From positions 1-64,000 of the forward strand of contig QNQO01007586.1 in the NCBI GenBank assembly GCA_003290165.1: a DNA stretch of 64,000 nucleotides, given 5' to 3'. Positions 34,819-44,989 of this stretch are shown here, piece by piece. The position numbers and the translations under genes are program-made. Source of the DNA: Berberis thunbergii. Taxonomy: Eukaryota > Streptophyta > Magnoliopsida > Ranunculales > Berberidaceae. The notes beneath the pieces were generated by a model. It was not told the origin of the DNA and ran no database searches. It saw nothing but the letters and a program-made list of their open reading frames with translations. Each line of letters opens with the position of its first letter. The first letter of the stretch is position 1.

Positions 34819-35284
34819 ACAACATTTAATTCATTGGTAAAGTATCCACAAAAGTGTGTTTAATCGTTGATCTAAAGTATTCCCATCTTTTGCTAATTCT
34901 TAGTTAGTTGAGTTGGTAAAACTTGTCGGATGGTCTAAAGAAACTTATCTAAAATATGATTTTGACAGAGCAAGAATGTATTGGTGGCAAGATGCATATG
35001 TGTTCACAAAAGCTATGGGTGAGATGATGATTGAAAGAACAAGAGGACATATACTAGTAGTCATCATACGTCCAAGTGTCATTGAGAGTACGTACAGAGA
35101 TCCTATCCTAGGATGGATAGAAGGAATCAGGCAGGTTATATTTTCTTTTTCTTTATTTTTTTTACCTTGTGTTAATTTGATTTCATATGGTTAATATCTT
35201 TATTTTGCTTCAAATATTTGTATTACTTATTAGGGTGTTGGATCCATTATTCTTATTCTATGGGAAAGGCGAGCTGATTGCGTT
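34819..35284 (+). pseudogene. Duplicated fragment of fatty acyl-CoA reductase pseudogene
   Basis: Nearly identical to 16306-16771, including intron sequence: FAR exon about 34969-35131 (WQDAYVFTKAMGEMMIERTR, VVIIRPSVIESTYRDP) and the first part of the next exon (about 35235-35284), where it stops abruptly at a junction with LINE-D. The YxxxK motif is present. With the MITE just upstream it forms a copied block of roughly 0.7 kb. It is a DNA-level duplication because introns are kept. Confidence 0.88.
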
Positions 35285-35289
35285 TCCCC

Positions 35290-35640
35290 CTCTTTTCAAA
35301 TATCCTTACGATTCCCCAATCGCTTCCTTCAAACTTCATTGGTATGCCCAATCATAGCACAATTATCACAGTACATGAAACAGGGATAAACAATATTTTA
35401 CCAGCTCGTGTAAGACCGAGGGTACTGTCGTCAATCCTTAAGAAATATCTAATAGAGTCGCCAACTTCTTTTCAAATACAATGGATGAAAAAATTGTAAC
35501 GGCAAATTAGGGAGATCCACCCACAAAAAGGCTAGCACCAAATCATCCCTAAGACAAAAACCTTGACACCAGCGGAACTCTTTGAATCTAACACCTCGAA
35601 TCATAAAATAGTGTCGCGACAATGCCTTATTAACTTCAGA
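35290..35640 (-). pseudogene. LINE-D ORF1, DUF4283 second part
   Basis: The minus strand reads KALSRHYFMIRGVRFKEFRW, LAFLWVDLPNLPLQFFHPLY, then LRIDDSTLGLTRAGK and further DUF4283 sequence in two frames. It aligns with LINE-C ORF1 near 19050-19300 (FKAFRWHDGFS, LPNLPLHLFHPP). Confidence 0.82.
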
Positions 35641-36156
35641 TTTAAGAGGGTTTCTAGGGTTCCTAATTTGGGATTCTAGAGTTCCTAATTTTGGTTACTA
35701 GGGTTCCTAATTTGCTCTCAAAGTTATTTATTAAACAACTTATTCATAATCTTTCAATTTAATTAGGAGTCTTTTTAGTTTCCTTTTAGGATTAGGCTTT
35801 ACTTTTATTTTAGGAATAGATTGCTTGTTATTTTAGTATTTGATTCTATTTTTTTTTTAGGAATATGCAGTTTTCTTTTAGGATTAGGCTTTACTTTTTA
35901 TTTAGGAATAGACTGCTTGTTATTTTAGTATTTGATTCTATTTTTTTTCTTTTAAGAATAGACAGCTTATTATTCAAGTTATTTGAGCACTATAAATGGA
36001 GCTCTTCCTTAATATTGTAATAGACTTTTGATTTTGATAATTTTAATTGAACGTTAAAGTTATTTCTCTGTGTGTTGGGTAATCTTCTTGTGTTCTTCCC
36101 TGTGAATTGTCTGTTAGAACTAGCCTGCAGGATAATCGCTATTCTGCCCGGCGTCA
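35641..36156 (+). repeat. 5' LTR
   Basis: Ends GGCGTCA at 36156; the start reads TTTAAGAGGG where related LTRs read TGCAGGAGGG, so the terminus is mutated. It contains an internal repeated block (TTTTAGGATTAGGCTTTACTTTT at about 35781 and 35878) and a TATAAATGG near 35990. Confidence 0.82.
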
Positions 36157-36157
36157 G

Positions 36158-36170
36158 TTGGTATCAAATC
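36158..36170 (+). other. Putative primer-binding site
   Basis: TTGGTATCAAATC follows the 5' LTR end, resembling the initiator-Met-tRNA-complementary TGGTATCAGAGC. Confidence 0.55.
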
Positions 36171-36203
36171 TTCAACATCTTTTGTGGGTGAGATTTCATC
36201 AAT

Positions 36204-36490
36204 TTCTATGGCTGGTAGTCGTGGTCGTCGCGAGTAGGTTCTGAACGAGAAAGCCCCAAACTGGGATCGTAACGTTAACAATATGATGATTGAGGATTTA
36301 CAGAGGCAAGTTGCAGAGTTAACCCGGCATCTAACGACGCAGGATTCGATAATCGTGAGATGGAATATCACGATTCTGATTCCATTTTCGAAAACTCGTA
36401 TCACAATCATGCTTGATTATGGGAGAATGGAAAGCCCGTGTATGACGATGAGGAGCTTGGAGAGCCTGCATATGATGATGAGGAGCTTTA
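36204..36490 (+). pseudogene. Gag N-terminal remnant
   Basis: Reads MAGSRGRRE then stop, and from 36283 MMIEDLQRQVAELTRHLTTQ, the same start block as in the 12.9-kb gag. Within about 200 bp it degenerates into a short duplicated region (GATGATGAGGAGCTT twice) that joins importin-beta sequence. The capsid and zinc knuckle are gone. Confidence 0.8.
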
Positions 36491-36494
36491 AAAA

Positions 36495-37665
36495 GACCAG
36501 GATCAAGATGACGAAGTCTGGAATCTTTTCATGGCTTGTGGAACATGCCTTGGCCTTGTTTCAAAAACTGTGGGTGATGCTATTGTCCCTCGTGTGGTGC
36601 CATTTGTGCGCAGGAAAATATAATGAAAACGGATTGGCGGAGCCGTAAGGCAGCAACTTATGCATTTCGGTCTATTCTAGACGGCCCATCTGTTGCTAAA
36701 CTTTCTCCTCTGGTAACTGCAGGGTTGGAGTTTTTGCTTAATGCAATGAAGGATGAAAACGGCCAAGTAAAGGACACAATTGCATGGACTCTCAGTTGGA
36801 TTTTCGAGATACTGCATTCTCCTGCTACTGGGTTCTCAGTAATATCTGCTGCTAATCTCACGCGAATTATGGGAGTCTTGTTGGATAGTCTTAAGGATGC
36901 TCCCAATGTTGCTGAACAGAGCTGTGGAACAATCTACTACCTCAGTTAGGGGTATGAGGATGCTGGGTCGAGCTCTTATCATCTCTCCCCATATCTTCCT
37001 GAGATTATTACTTCTTTCATTGGGACAACAGAACGTACATATATTAATGATTCGAAGCTCATATCTTTTGCTTACGAATTGTTAGGTGTACGGATATTGT
37101 AGAAACAACCAACATCATAACATAACTCCTCCCTGTCATTATGAACAAGTTGTGCCAAACTATGGACCTTCAAATCATATCATTAGATGATAAAGAAAAG
37201 AAAGGTGATTTGCAAGCTCTGCTGTGTAGTGTTCTTCGGGTTATCATCCAGAAATTAAGTGCCTCTGAGGATTCAAAAGCCATTATCCTTCAAGCTGCTG
37301 ATCAATTACTGATCTTGTTCCTGAAAGTCTTTGGTTGCCATAGCTGCACGGTGCATGAGGAAGCAATGCTTGCTATTGGGGCTCTTGCTTATGCCACTGG
37401 AACTGAGTTTGAAAAGTACATGCCTGAGTTTTACAAGTATTTGGATATGGGTTTGCAAAATTTTGAAGAGTACCAGCTTTTCAAAAACTTATATAATGGG
37501 ATGCTCCATCGGTCAGTCAACCCCAACATATTTTCTTGCTTTGGGGATATTGCTCTTGCAATTGGTGAGCACTTTGAAAAGTACCTGACATATGCAATGC
37601 CAATGATGCAGAGTGCTTCGGAGGTTTGTGCAAAGATTGGAGATGGTCAAATTTTTTTTTTATTG
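36495..37665 (+). pseudogene. Captured importin subunit beta-1 fragment, intron-less
   Basis: Successive segments match the HEAT-repeat middle of plant importin-beta: VWNLFMACGTCLGLVSKTVG, then in the next frame TDWRSRKAATYAFRSILDGP, LEFLLNAMKDENGQVKDT, SPATGFSVISAANL, and 37141-37671 with QTMDLQIISLDDKEKKGDLQ, AMLAIGALAYATG, LHRSVNPNIFSCFGDIALAI. Importin-beta carries nuclear import cargo. At least three frame changes and internal deletions (one between FEEYQLF and LHRSVNP) make this a pseudogene. About 390 residues of the family are represented without visible introns, so the source was probably mRNA. Confidence 0.9.
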
Positions 37666-37667
37666 AG

Positions 37668-37960
37668 ATGACAGATAGAAACGTGCTTGCTTGGATCACC
37701 TTGGTGTCGGGCTATGCTAAGTGTGTTGATATGTATTCTAAATGCGGGAGTTTGGAAGTTGGTCAACGATTTTTTGATCTCATGGGTAACAAGCAAGATG
37801 TGGTATTGTGGAACACTATAATTTCAGCTTTAGCACAACATGGTCTTGGTAATGAGTCATTCGAATTGTATGATGAAATGTTGAGAGTAGGAATGATGCT
37901 TGATAATGTTACTATGGTTGTCAACGTCACGATTCCAGAAAATTATTTCCATGTTTTGTG
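37668..37960 (+). pseudogene. Captured pentatricopeptide repeat (PPR) fragment
   Basis: From 37668 the frame reads MTDRNVLAWITLVSGYAKC, VDMYSKCGSLEVGQRFFDLM, KQDVVLWNTIISALAQHG and SFELYDEMLRVG, which is the repeat pattern of PLS-class PPR proteins that edit or process organellar RNA. Roughly two and a half repeats are present, then the frame ends. It abuts the importin piece with no spacer, forming part of a chimeric insert. Confidence 0.75.
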
Positions 37961-38044
37961 ATGCCAGATACATAGAGATTTTCGTAAGCCACTCATTGTG
38001 ATGTCTCTCAAGAACCTGCTTCTTCACAAAGATTGCAAATCAAA

Positions 38045-38172
38045 TCTCTCCGATGTTGATGAAGTCAAGGAATTGATTATTATAGTAAATGAGTATGTGC
38101 TAGTTTGCAAATGGAGCTCAAGAGAAGGGTAATGAAAGGCAATCCAGTACGCCAGCAAGTGCTAGCAGAGTT
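38045..38172 (+). pseudogene. Captured alpha-COP fragment plus retroelement tail
   Basis: Reads SDVDEVKELIIIVNEYVL, then after a one-base shift LQMELKRRVMKGNPVRQQ, matching the alpha-COP segment at 11441-11600. Immediately downstream is the element's tail (VSEDSCEAVVNS...FQPWATDAGGF) leading into the 3' LTR at 38251. The gene piece and junction are shared with the 11-kb element, but here the fragment is shorter. Confidence 0.82.
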
Positions 38173-38250
38173 TTCTGACCTGGTGTCAGAGGATTCCTGT
38201 GAAGCTGTTGTGAACTCGATCACGAGTTCTTTCCAACCCTGGGCGACTGA

Positions 38251-38780
38251 TGCAGGAGGGTTTCTAATTTGGGATTCTAGAGTTCCTAATTTGTGTTTCT
38301 AGGGTTCCTAATTTGCTCTCAAAGTTATTTACAAAATAACTTATACGTAATCTTTCAATTTAATTAGGAGTCTTTTTAGTTTCCTTTTAGGATTAGGCTT
38401 TACTTTTATTTTAGGAATAGACTGCTTGTTATTTTAGTATTTGATTCTTTTATTTCTTTTAGGAATATGCAGTTTCCTTTTAGGATTAGGCTTTACTTTT
38501 TATTTTAGGAATAGACTGCTTGTTATTTTAGTATTAGATTTTATTTTTTTCTTTTAGGAATAGTTGTTTATTATTCAAGTTATTTGAACACTATTATTCA
38601 AGTTATTTGAGCACTATAAATAGAGCTCTTCCTCAATATTGTAATAGACTTTTGATTTTGATAATTTGAATTGAACATTAGAGTTATTTCTCTGTGTGTT
38701 GGAGAATCTTTTTGTCTTCTTCCCTGTGAATTGTCTGTTAGAACTTGCCTGCAGGATAATCGTTATTCTACCCGGCGTCA
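38251..38780 (+). repeat. 3' LTR
   Basis: TGCAGGAGGG at 38251 to GGCGTCA at 38780, 530 bp. It has a TATAAATAG near 38616 and the same internal duplication as the 5' LTR. Confidence 0.85.
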
Positions 38781-38939
38781 ACATCTTCTTCCGCCTGGAA
38801 TCTAATAAGAACATGCCTCTGATCTAACAGACCCATGGTAAAATCCCTCATAACTCCCCACGATCTATGGATGGTCTCACGAATAGCCTCAAGAGAAGGG
38901 CGATAACTAGAAAACTTAAGCACAATAACATATGTTTCA
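38781..38939 (-). pseudogene. LINE-D ORF1, DUF4283 first part
   Basis: The minus strand reads FSSYRPSLEAIRETIHRSWG, DFTMGLLDQRHVLIRFQAEE and is then cut by the LTR element. It continues at 35640 and is preceded, across LINE-E, by 40560-40325. Confidence 0.82.
38927..38939. repeat. TSD of LINE-E, 5' side
   Basis: AACATATGTTTCA, repeated exactly at 40318-40330. Confidence 0.88.
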
Positions 38940-40317
38940 GTATCCTGGAAACAAAAGTAACCCTGATTCCTCCCCTGGCGGTGTATTGGAATTTTCCTCC
39001 TATGGGATGGTATGTGCTCAATGTAGATGGATCTTGCAGGGAGAAGACTACTTCTGGAGGTTTTGTTATTAGAAATGAAGAGGGTAACTTTGTGGTGGCT
39101 AGACAATGTTTTTTCGGAGAAGGAACAAATAATTCAGCAGAAACGAGGGCTTTGCTTGAAGGCTTGAGATTTTGTGTTGACCAGGGTGTCCGACCATGCG
39201 TCATTCAAATGGATACCTTGGTTCCTTAGCAATTGGTGGAGGGAAATACGGGAGATGATTAAGGATACTGGATGGTATTGCATTCATGTGTTCAGAGAGA
39301 CAAACTCAGTGGCGGACGCCTTGGCTAGTTTGGCACAAAGGGAGCAAATTTCTCATACTTATTTCCTAAACGAATAAAGTCGCTAATTATTCTTGACAAG
39401 AATAAGACGGCATACCTTAGACTTTCGGCTGTTAAATGAGCATGGTTATCGTTGATACAATTTGGTTATGGTAGTCTGAGGATCACATGAATCATTTCGG
39501 CAAGTATGTTGGAACTGCGGGGAGGAATTGGACCAGAATGTATCCGAAAAACAGGGGAGATACCTTGTTTCAAAAGGGAGACAGACTGGACAAACTGCGG
39601 GTTTTATTTCAAAGATGCGATATGATCAGGAGCAGCAATGCCTATGTTCGTTGAATAGGTATGGTGCGGTCTTAAGACAGTCAAATTCTATGGACAGCGT
39701 GGACTGTATCGCTGGACAGAGTGTGATACTCTGGTCTGGACAGTGCTCTCTGTCCTGCTAGACAGGGTTATTCCTACTGGACAGAGCGATTTATTTTGCG
39801 GAATTGCAGCTGCTTGGGCAAAGCTTTGTTTGCACAAATTCAATGGGACTCAGTAGATGATGCTGGTGCTGTCTAGAATATGTTTGGCATGGGTTGGGTC
39901 ATGTGTTTTGCAGGTTGGTTTCAAGTTGAACAAATGTTTTGGGCATAATGGCTTGGGTAGTTTTAATTGCAAATTGCAAACGGGGCTTGCAAGGGGCTTT
40001 CTTGCAAGTTGCATGCGGTAATTTGCAAATAGCATGGTTGGAAAGCTTGTAGTGTTGGCATGACTTGGAGTAGTTTTTAATCTCGATAGAGTACTCTATG
40101 TTTTGTTTTCTCTATTTTGACAAGTATAAAACAGAGTACAGTATTTTTGTCTAAGTCTATTTTTATGTGGTTTTGAATACGGGTAAAGTCGTAATGTACC
40201 CCCGTTTAGTTTGTAATTCAATTTTTTGACAAGTAATAAAGGTCTAGCATCCTATAGTTGCCCCTCCCCACTGGAGGTTATAATTAAAAAATACAAAATA
40301 AAAAAAAACAAAAAAAA
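38940..40317 (+). mobile_element. LINE-E: 5'-truncated LINE with 13-bp TSD
   Basis: 1,378 bp comprising the RNase H domain and about 0.9 kb of 3' UTR. It ends in the family terminal block CCCCTCCCCACTGGAGG plus an A-rich tail (40283-40317). The exact 13-bp TSD on both sides and the fact that LINE-D ORF1 continues across it confirm insertion by target-primed reverse transcription. Its closest relative here is LINE-B. Confidence 0.92.
38960..39377 (+). pseudogene. RNase H domain of LINE-E
   Basis: Reads VYWNFPPMGWYVLNVDGSCR, GGFVIRNEEGNFVVA, NNSAETRALLEGLRF, CVIQMDT, then a small deletion and frame change (39229), and IHVFRETNSVADALASLAQ. All catalytic acidic residues are visible, but the frame is broken and the helix after QMD is shortened compared with LINE-B. 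Confidence 0.85.
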
Positions 40318-40330
40318 AACATATGTTTCA
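40318..40330. repeat. TSD of LINE-E, 3' side
   Basis: Exact repeat of 38927-38939, directly after the A-rich tail. Confidence 0.88.
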
Positions 40331-40551
40331 ACATACCTTTCACATATTTTGGCTTCCGAAATAATCATAGATAATGTTGGGCTTTCTTCTTTGCGAAAAC
40401 GATTACCTTTCATAGGTTCCTCTTCAATAACTACCTCATTTATAACTCCCAAGGCTTGGAGAAAGCTTTGAGGAGGCTTGATGTCATTGACCGGGGCGCT
40501 TCCTACCCCAATCGTATGGTCTCCTCCCTTGGCAGCTTGAGTAGCCGCCAT
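40325..40551 (-). pseudogene. LINE-D ORF1 N-terminus
   Basis: Starts at ATG 40551 (MAATQAAKGGDHTIGVG), then PPQSFLQALGVINEVVIEEE, FRKEESPTLSMIISEAK and CERYVETYV, where LINE-E interrupts. The start is preceded by an AT-rich leader to about 40770 that resembles 8690-8765. ORF1 of this class is an RNA-binding gag-like protein. Confidence 0.82.
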
Positions 40552-41001
40552 GAAGAAGAAGAAAATACCTAGATTTAACGATCTAGATTGACAAAATAAG
40601 TCGATCTAACGGATTATATTTCAAAAAATAGAAAAAAAGACACTAAAGGCCCTAGACACTCCCAATCGCCCCAAAACAGAGCGATTTTTACCCCTCAACT
40701 TACAATGAATATACTTCAAGCTGAACCTAAGACGCACAATAGGAAAACCTAGTTTTTCATTTTGTAACTTTACTTTGTTTTAGATTGAAAATAGTTGCTC
40801 CATAAAAGAAATTCAGGTGATGCATTTTTTCTTATGTAAGAGACTGAATCACTAAACATATAGTACAGTCACTACGCCAAAATGGTTGCTTTGCAACACC
40901 AACCAAAATAGAATCGTTTCATTTTTTGCATGTAGCAATAGTTGTATCAGTTTATTAAAGTAGTAACTGCTTCTGCATGATACAATTCTTGCCCAATATA
41001 T

Positions 41002-41390
41002 TTGCAACATTCAATTTATTTTGAGATAATTAATAATATGAATCAAATTGAAAATAAAATTAAAAATAATCTATCTCAAACTCTCCCTCCCTCAACAAAC
41101 TCTCTCTCCCTCGATCTAATAAAGTCAGGTCCTTTTGATGTGAAGCTTCTAATAAAGAACCACGAGGTTCTGATGATATTGACGACATCAATCGCTATTT
41201 TGATTGGTTGCGAGTTCATCTTTGTGTGGAAGTGATCATCAGGTTCAAAATCGAGCAAGGTCGAATAGCTGAAGCCTTTGATTGTGAAAGACCTTGAACC
41301 GGATGTGGATGATCGTACGAAGAAGGTATCGATCTTCTTCGGCACTGCGACTGGCACCGTTGAAGGATTCACGAAGGTTCTTTTGCAAAT
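41002..41390 (+). pseudogene. Captured NADPH-cytochrome P450 reductase N-terminus
   Basis: Reads LDLIKSGPFDVKLLI, then NHEVLMILTTSIAILIGCEF (the ER membrane anchor), a stop after VWK, and in another frame PLIVKDLEPDVDDRTKKVS-IFFGTATGTVEGFTKVLL, the FMN-binding flavodoxin start (family TGTAEG loop, here TGTVEG). The enzyme passes electrons from NADPH to P450s at the ER. Only about the first 110 residues remain and the frame is broken twice. No intron is seen, but this region may be a single exon. Confidence 0.82.
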
Positions 41391-42023
41391 AGATTTGAAT
41401 TTTGTGATTTTGACCCAATTTGATAAACTTGCAGTAGTAATTCGATGCCAAAACATGATGAATTATTGTTTGTTTAATTGCTTTTGACCTAATTGTAGCA
41501 GTAATTTGATGCAAAAACATGATGAATATAACTTGTAGTAGTAATTTTGACCTAAATGTTTGAATTTTGTGATTCCTATATGATGACCAGTCAAATTTAT
41601 GAGGTTATTACATCCTCTTTGTCAGTCTTGAGTTGTGATATCTAGTTTATACCTGCTGAAAATATTGTTGTAGCATTTAAAACCAGTTAGAAATAGTATT
41701 TGCCATCTCAAAAACTCCAAAGGAAGCACAAATCTTTCTTGAGGTAACTTCAAATGTAGTCTAGACATTCAATTCAATAGAAAATTTTTAGCATGAAAGT
41801 TCTTTGATTTATAAGATTCTGTAATATTGTCATTTTAACCTTTTAATTTGGCCTCATTGAAACATTCTACTTATTCTAGGAGAATGTTTTGTGTGATTTT
41901 TCTGACCCTGCCAAAATGGAAGTGATGCAAACTGCAAAGCAACCTGCAATTCCAGCCAATTCTCTGATCTACAAATAGATGGGGAGAAAAATAAAAATTT
42001 ATAACTGATAAGCAAAAAGTCCA

Positions 42024-42270
42024 TTACAAGTGTATATATAAACTGAATGACAAAGGATAGTAATAATTTACAGCTCTAGTATCAGTGGTCATCGCCGATG
42101 TCATGAACATCATTGACAATGTTACAACAATCTCCATGATAAGGGCTTGAAATGTTGTGCCAGAAGGAGATGTGGTACCTAACCTCTTTATAGGATGCAA
42201 TAGTTGTTTAAGTGTCAATGATGCAATTATGGATCCAGTCAATTGAGTTGCTGCATAAAATGGAACCTAC
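42024..42270 (-). pseudogene. Captured NIP-type aquaporin exon
   Basis: The minus strand reads VPFYAATQLTGSIIASLTLK, LLHPIKRLGTTSPSG, QALIMEIVVTLSMMFMTSAM and TDTRAV, matching transmembrane helices 4-5 of nodulin-26-like intrinsic proteins (NIP2/Lsi1-like by memory). The NPA boxes lie outside. It is bounded on one side by an intron-like stretch. These channels carry small solutes such as silicic or boric acid. One exon only, so non-functional. Confidence 0.75.
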
Positions 42271-42309
42271 CAAGCGAAACAATATAATTAGTGTTTATTA
42301 CTAATTTAG

Positions 42310-42515
42310 GTGGAGTTGTCCCGAAAGCTAAAGAGGTTGATGTTGTCCTTGAATTGAAGGTAATTTCTGAAGGGGTGGGTTTTTAATTCTAATGAAGCAT
42401 TACTTCTCTTCATGGTTAAGTTTATCAGGATTATGTTGACAAAAGAAATGCAGAGGCAAACCTATTGACTGAAGCGATTGTAACACGAGTTGAAATAGCT
42501 GGAACAGGGGAAAGG
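42310..42515 (+). pseudogene. Unidentified exon pair
   Basis: GGVVPKAKEVDVVLELK followed by GTAATT, and after a short intron-like gap DYVDKRNAEANLLTEAIVTR-VEIAGTGERV. The amino-acid runs look like real exons in the same strand, but I cannot name the family. Confidence 0.35.
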
Positions 42516-43035
42516 GTATGTGTGGATCTATGTAGCCTTATAAGACCTAGCGACGAACTTCTGGGTTGTTCTTGGACTCTATGGTCGTTCCTTTAGTAGT
42601 ACCTATTTGCTATTTGAGCTTCACTCACAATTGGTTGTTTTTGTTATCTTATCATAAAAGGTGTTTATAGGTTGGGTCTTTTGCTAGAGGCCTCTTCCTT
42701 GTACACTAAGAATGCTTGCAGTCAAATTATATATTGCTAACAGACCTTTTTGAGTCAACGCAACAAGTGTTCGGGTGCCTAAGAGATTTACTTTATCTCA
42801 AAATACATGGTCATTAAAAACTAAGGTTTTGTCTATAGAATCACTTTTTAGTTTTGGCTAACATTTGATGAGCTCTGCCAAAAATTAGAAAAGGACCAAT
42901 TATTTCAGCTCTAGCTGACATCCTAAAAGGTTTTCCTAGCCTCTTTTAGATATGGAATCAAAGAAAATTAGACGATTATATAAAAATAAATTCTCCAAGT
43001 AAAAACCATCCATAAACTTTGTAATAGGTGTTTGT

Positions 43036-43038
43036 AAC
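43036..43038. repeat. Possible TSD base triplet (AAC)
   Basis: AAC precedes the CACTACACC terminus. A right-hand partner could not be located. Confidence 0.3.
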
Positions 43039-43059
43039 CACTACACCAAAAATACCCAT

Positions 43060-43510
43060 CAGCAATGGTTTGGAACCGTTGGGGTAACCAATTGTCACGG
43101 CTTAGAGCCGTGGGCAGTAGAGGCGTCACTAAATCACCATTAACGGCTACAAACCATGGCAAAACATATTAGCAATGGTTTTATGCTCGAGGACGGTTGA
43201 TGATTTAGCCACGGTTCTAAACCGTTGCAAAAATGGTAGACACGGTTTTAAGCCGTGGCTAGGAGTAGCCACGCCTTAAAACCGTGGCAAGATATGGCCA
43301 CGGTTCTAAGTCGTTGTAATAGTTTTAGCCACGGTTTTAAGCCATGGCAAGTACTAGCCACGGTTATAAGCCGTGGCAAGTTATGGCCACGGTTCTAAGC
43401 AGTTGCAATAATGTTAGCCACGGTTTTAAGCCGTGGCAAGTACTGGTCACGGTGTTAAGCTATGATAGAGTATACCATAGCGTTTCAAAAACGCTATGGT
43501 AGAGTATACA
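43060..43510. repeat. Subterminal palindrome array (family A, 3' end)
   Basis: About 14 copies of GCCACGG...CCGTGGC-type palindromes at about 30-bp spacing, orthologous in order to 23590-24000. At 43468-43500 there is an extra palindrome, ACCATAGCG...CGCTATGGT. Confidence 0.85.
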
Positions 43511-43799
43511 TAACAATGGTTTTTTTTTTGTTTTTGCTATCAATTAACTTTTTATTACATCTTATAGGTAAGTATAATTAAGCACGTGTATCAATTCTTG
43601 CATCAGGTAAGTAAAATTTAATATGACTTTTTATTAAATTTAAAAACATCATTTACAACCTCTGATCAGCAAATTCCAGCAATTGCTTTCAAGCAATTCA
43701 TTACAGCAGAAATTTAGATCATTCAAAATTCATTACAACATGTGCATCAATTCAGATCATTCACAACCTCTGATCAGCAAATTCCAGCAATTGCTTTTT

Positions 43800-44032
43800 C
43801 AGCAAATTCAATAATGCTCCCTTCTTCGTCAATTTTCATCATACCAAATGCAAATGGCACGTTGTTCATCCATTGACAGCGCAACAACAGTGATGTTAGC
43901 ATTTGTTTCTCTATGAGCTTGAATAAACTTCATATAATCCATACGGTATAGATGATCTCCAGCAAGAACCAAAAACTCCATCACATTGTGCTCTTGAAAG
44001 AGCCATAAATATTGTCTTACAACATCAGCTGT
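43800..44032 (-). pseudogene. Captured ADP-glucose pyrophosphorylase small-subunit fragment
   Basis: The minus strand reads [59 protein letters not shown], then a one-base shift and [18 protein letters not shown]. It matches the glucose-1-phosphate adenylyltransferase small subunit, including the DHLYRMDY region of the nucleotide-sugar-binding core. The enzyme makes ADP-glucose for starch in plastids. Only about 75 residues remain and the frame is broken near 43860. Confidence 0.87.
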
Positions 44033-44989
44033 TCACTATAAATCATTGAAAACATGAATAAGATGGGGCTTCAATCATGAAGGACATTTCAGATTGAGAT
44101 TACGCTCATAATGAAAGTTTAATTGACTGAAGTAAGAAAACTCATTATAAATTTATAATAAACAAACCCCAAGAGAGTGCTAGCCATAGACCACTGACGC
44201 TATTCTAAAAGAAAATTTAAATTGTACGTACTTCATACGAGCCTAACTGAGCAAAACTGCGGAATTGAATGAACAGACTAAAAAGGAAAATGTAGTTGAA
44301 GCTCACAACAGCCACAAGATCGACAGACTATACCAAAGCCTAAGGCATTGAACAGCTCCTGAAGTTCCATAGGAACATTTTTAATCTAGTATACCCCTAA
44401 ATAGGGCAATAAGCACCCTTATTGTGAAAAAGGGTGTGTGTGTTGCTTTTCCTAGTATAGGGAAGTATACTACTGGACAGTCAGTAAACATGTGCTATAA
44501 AAGATGACTTTTCTAGTAGTGATATATCTTTCCAATTTATTACTGGACAGTCAGTAAACATGCAAACCATCTTGCAGAATATAACATTTGCATTCTGAAT
44601 CGACATGATAAATCTTATCAGCCAAGCCAGTTAAAGTTAGAATTTCCAAATAAAGCTCATATTGACAAAAATTGATTAGCAATGAACAACATGCCACGCC
44701 CAAATACCAAAGGTATCAGTAAAAATAAAAGGTAAAATCATTTTTTTAGTAATAATACAAATGATGGAAACAACATATCCATTAAGATTAAAAGACCACT
44801 AAATATTGGGAAATAGTAGTATTTGTCACTTAAACCAAATTCTTGTGTGAATAAAAAACTTAAAAATGGATTTACTAGTTGTCCAAATATATCATGGTAG
44901 AAAGGAAACAAATAGCACTAAGAGGTTTTTGTACACTATTAGTAATAAGACTATGTATTGTTAATTATCATCAAATATCTTTAGAATTA

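Larger units (their letters stand above)
35641..38780 (+). mobile_element. Non-autonomous LTR element with three captured host gene pieces
   Basis: A 3.1-kb element with LTRs 35641-36156 and 38251-38780, a primer-binding-like site and a gag N-terminal remnant (36204-36490). In place of pol it holds importin-beta (about 36495-37665), PPR (about 37670-37960) and alpha-COP (about 38045-38172) pieces, then the family tail (GAAGCTGTTGTGAACTC... before the 3' LTR). The host pieces appear intron-less, so RNA-mediated capture is likely, as known for maize Bs1. It is inserted in LINE-D ORF1. No clear 5-bp TSD could be read. Confidence 0.87.
35290..40770 (-). mobile_element. LINE-D: 5' part of a LINE (ORF1), split twice
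   Basis: Minus-strand ORF1 is recovered in three blocks that join logically: 40770-40318 (5' UTR and N-terminus), 38939-38781 (DUF4283 start) and 35640-35290 (DUF4283 rest). The gaps are filled by LINE-E (38940-40317) and an LTR element (35641-38780). The 3' part (ORF2) is absent beyond 35290, where the FAR duplicate begins. That is unlike normal 5' truncation and implies a deletion or rearrangement. Confidence 0.8.
40870..43038. mobile_element. CACTA-like element remnant with captured gene pieces
   Basis: CACTACGCCAAAATGG at 40870 resembles the left end of the CACTA MITEs, including a following TTGCAACACC-type block. Downstream lie unrelated host gene pieces: P450 reductase (plus), NIP aquaporin (minus) and an unidentified plus-strand pair of exons. 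No matching right terminus is visible before the next CACTA terminus at 43039, so the extent is inferred. Confidence 0.45.

Noticed and set aside
40280..40560. Twin-priming (5' inversion) product of LINE-E
   Set aside because: The inverted ORF1 piece is downstream of the poly(A) and outside an exact TSD, and it continues on the other side of LINE-E; it is the interrupted target LINE-D.
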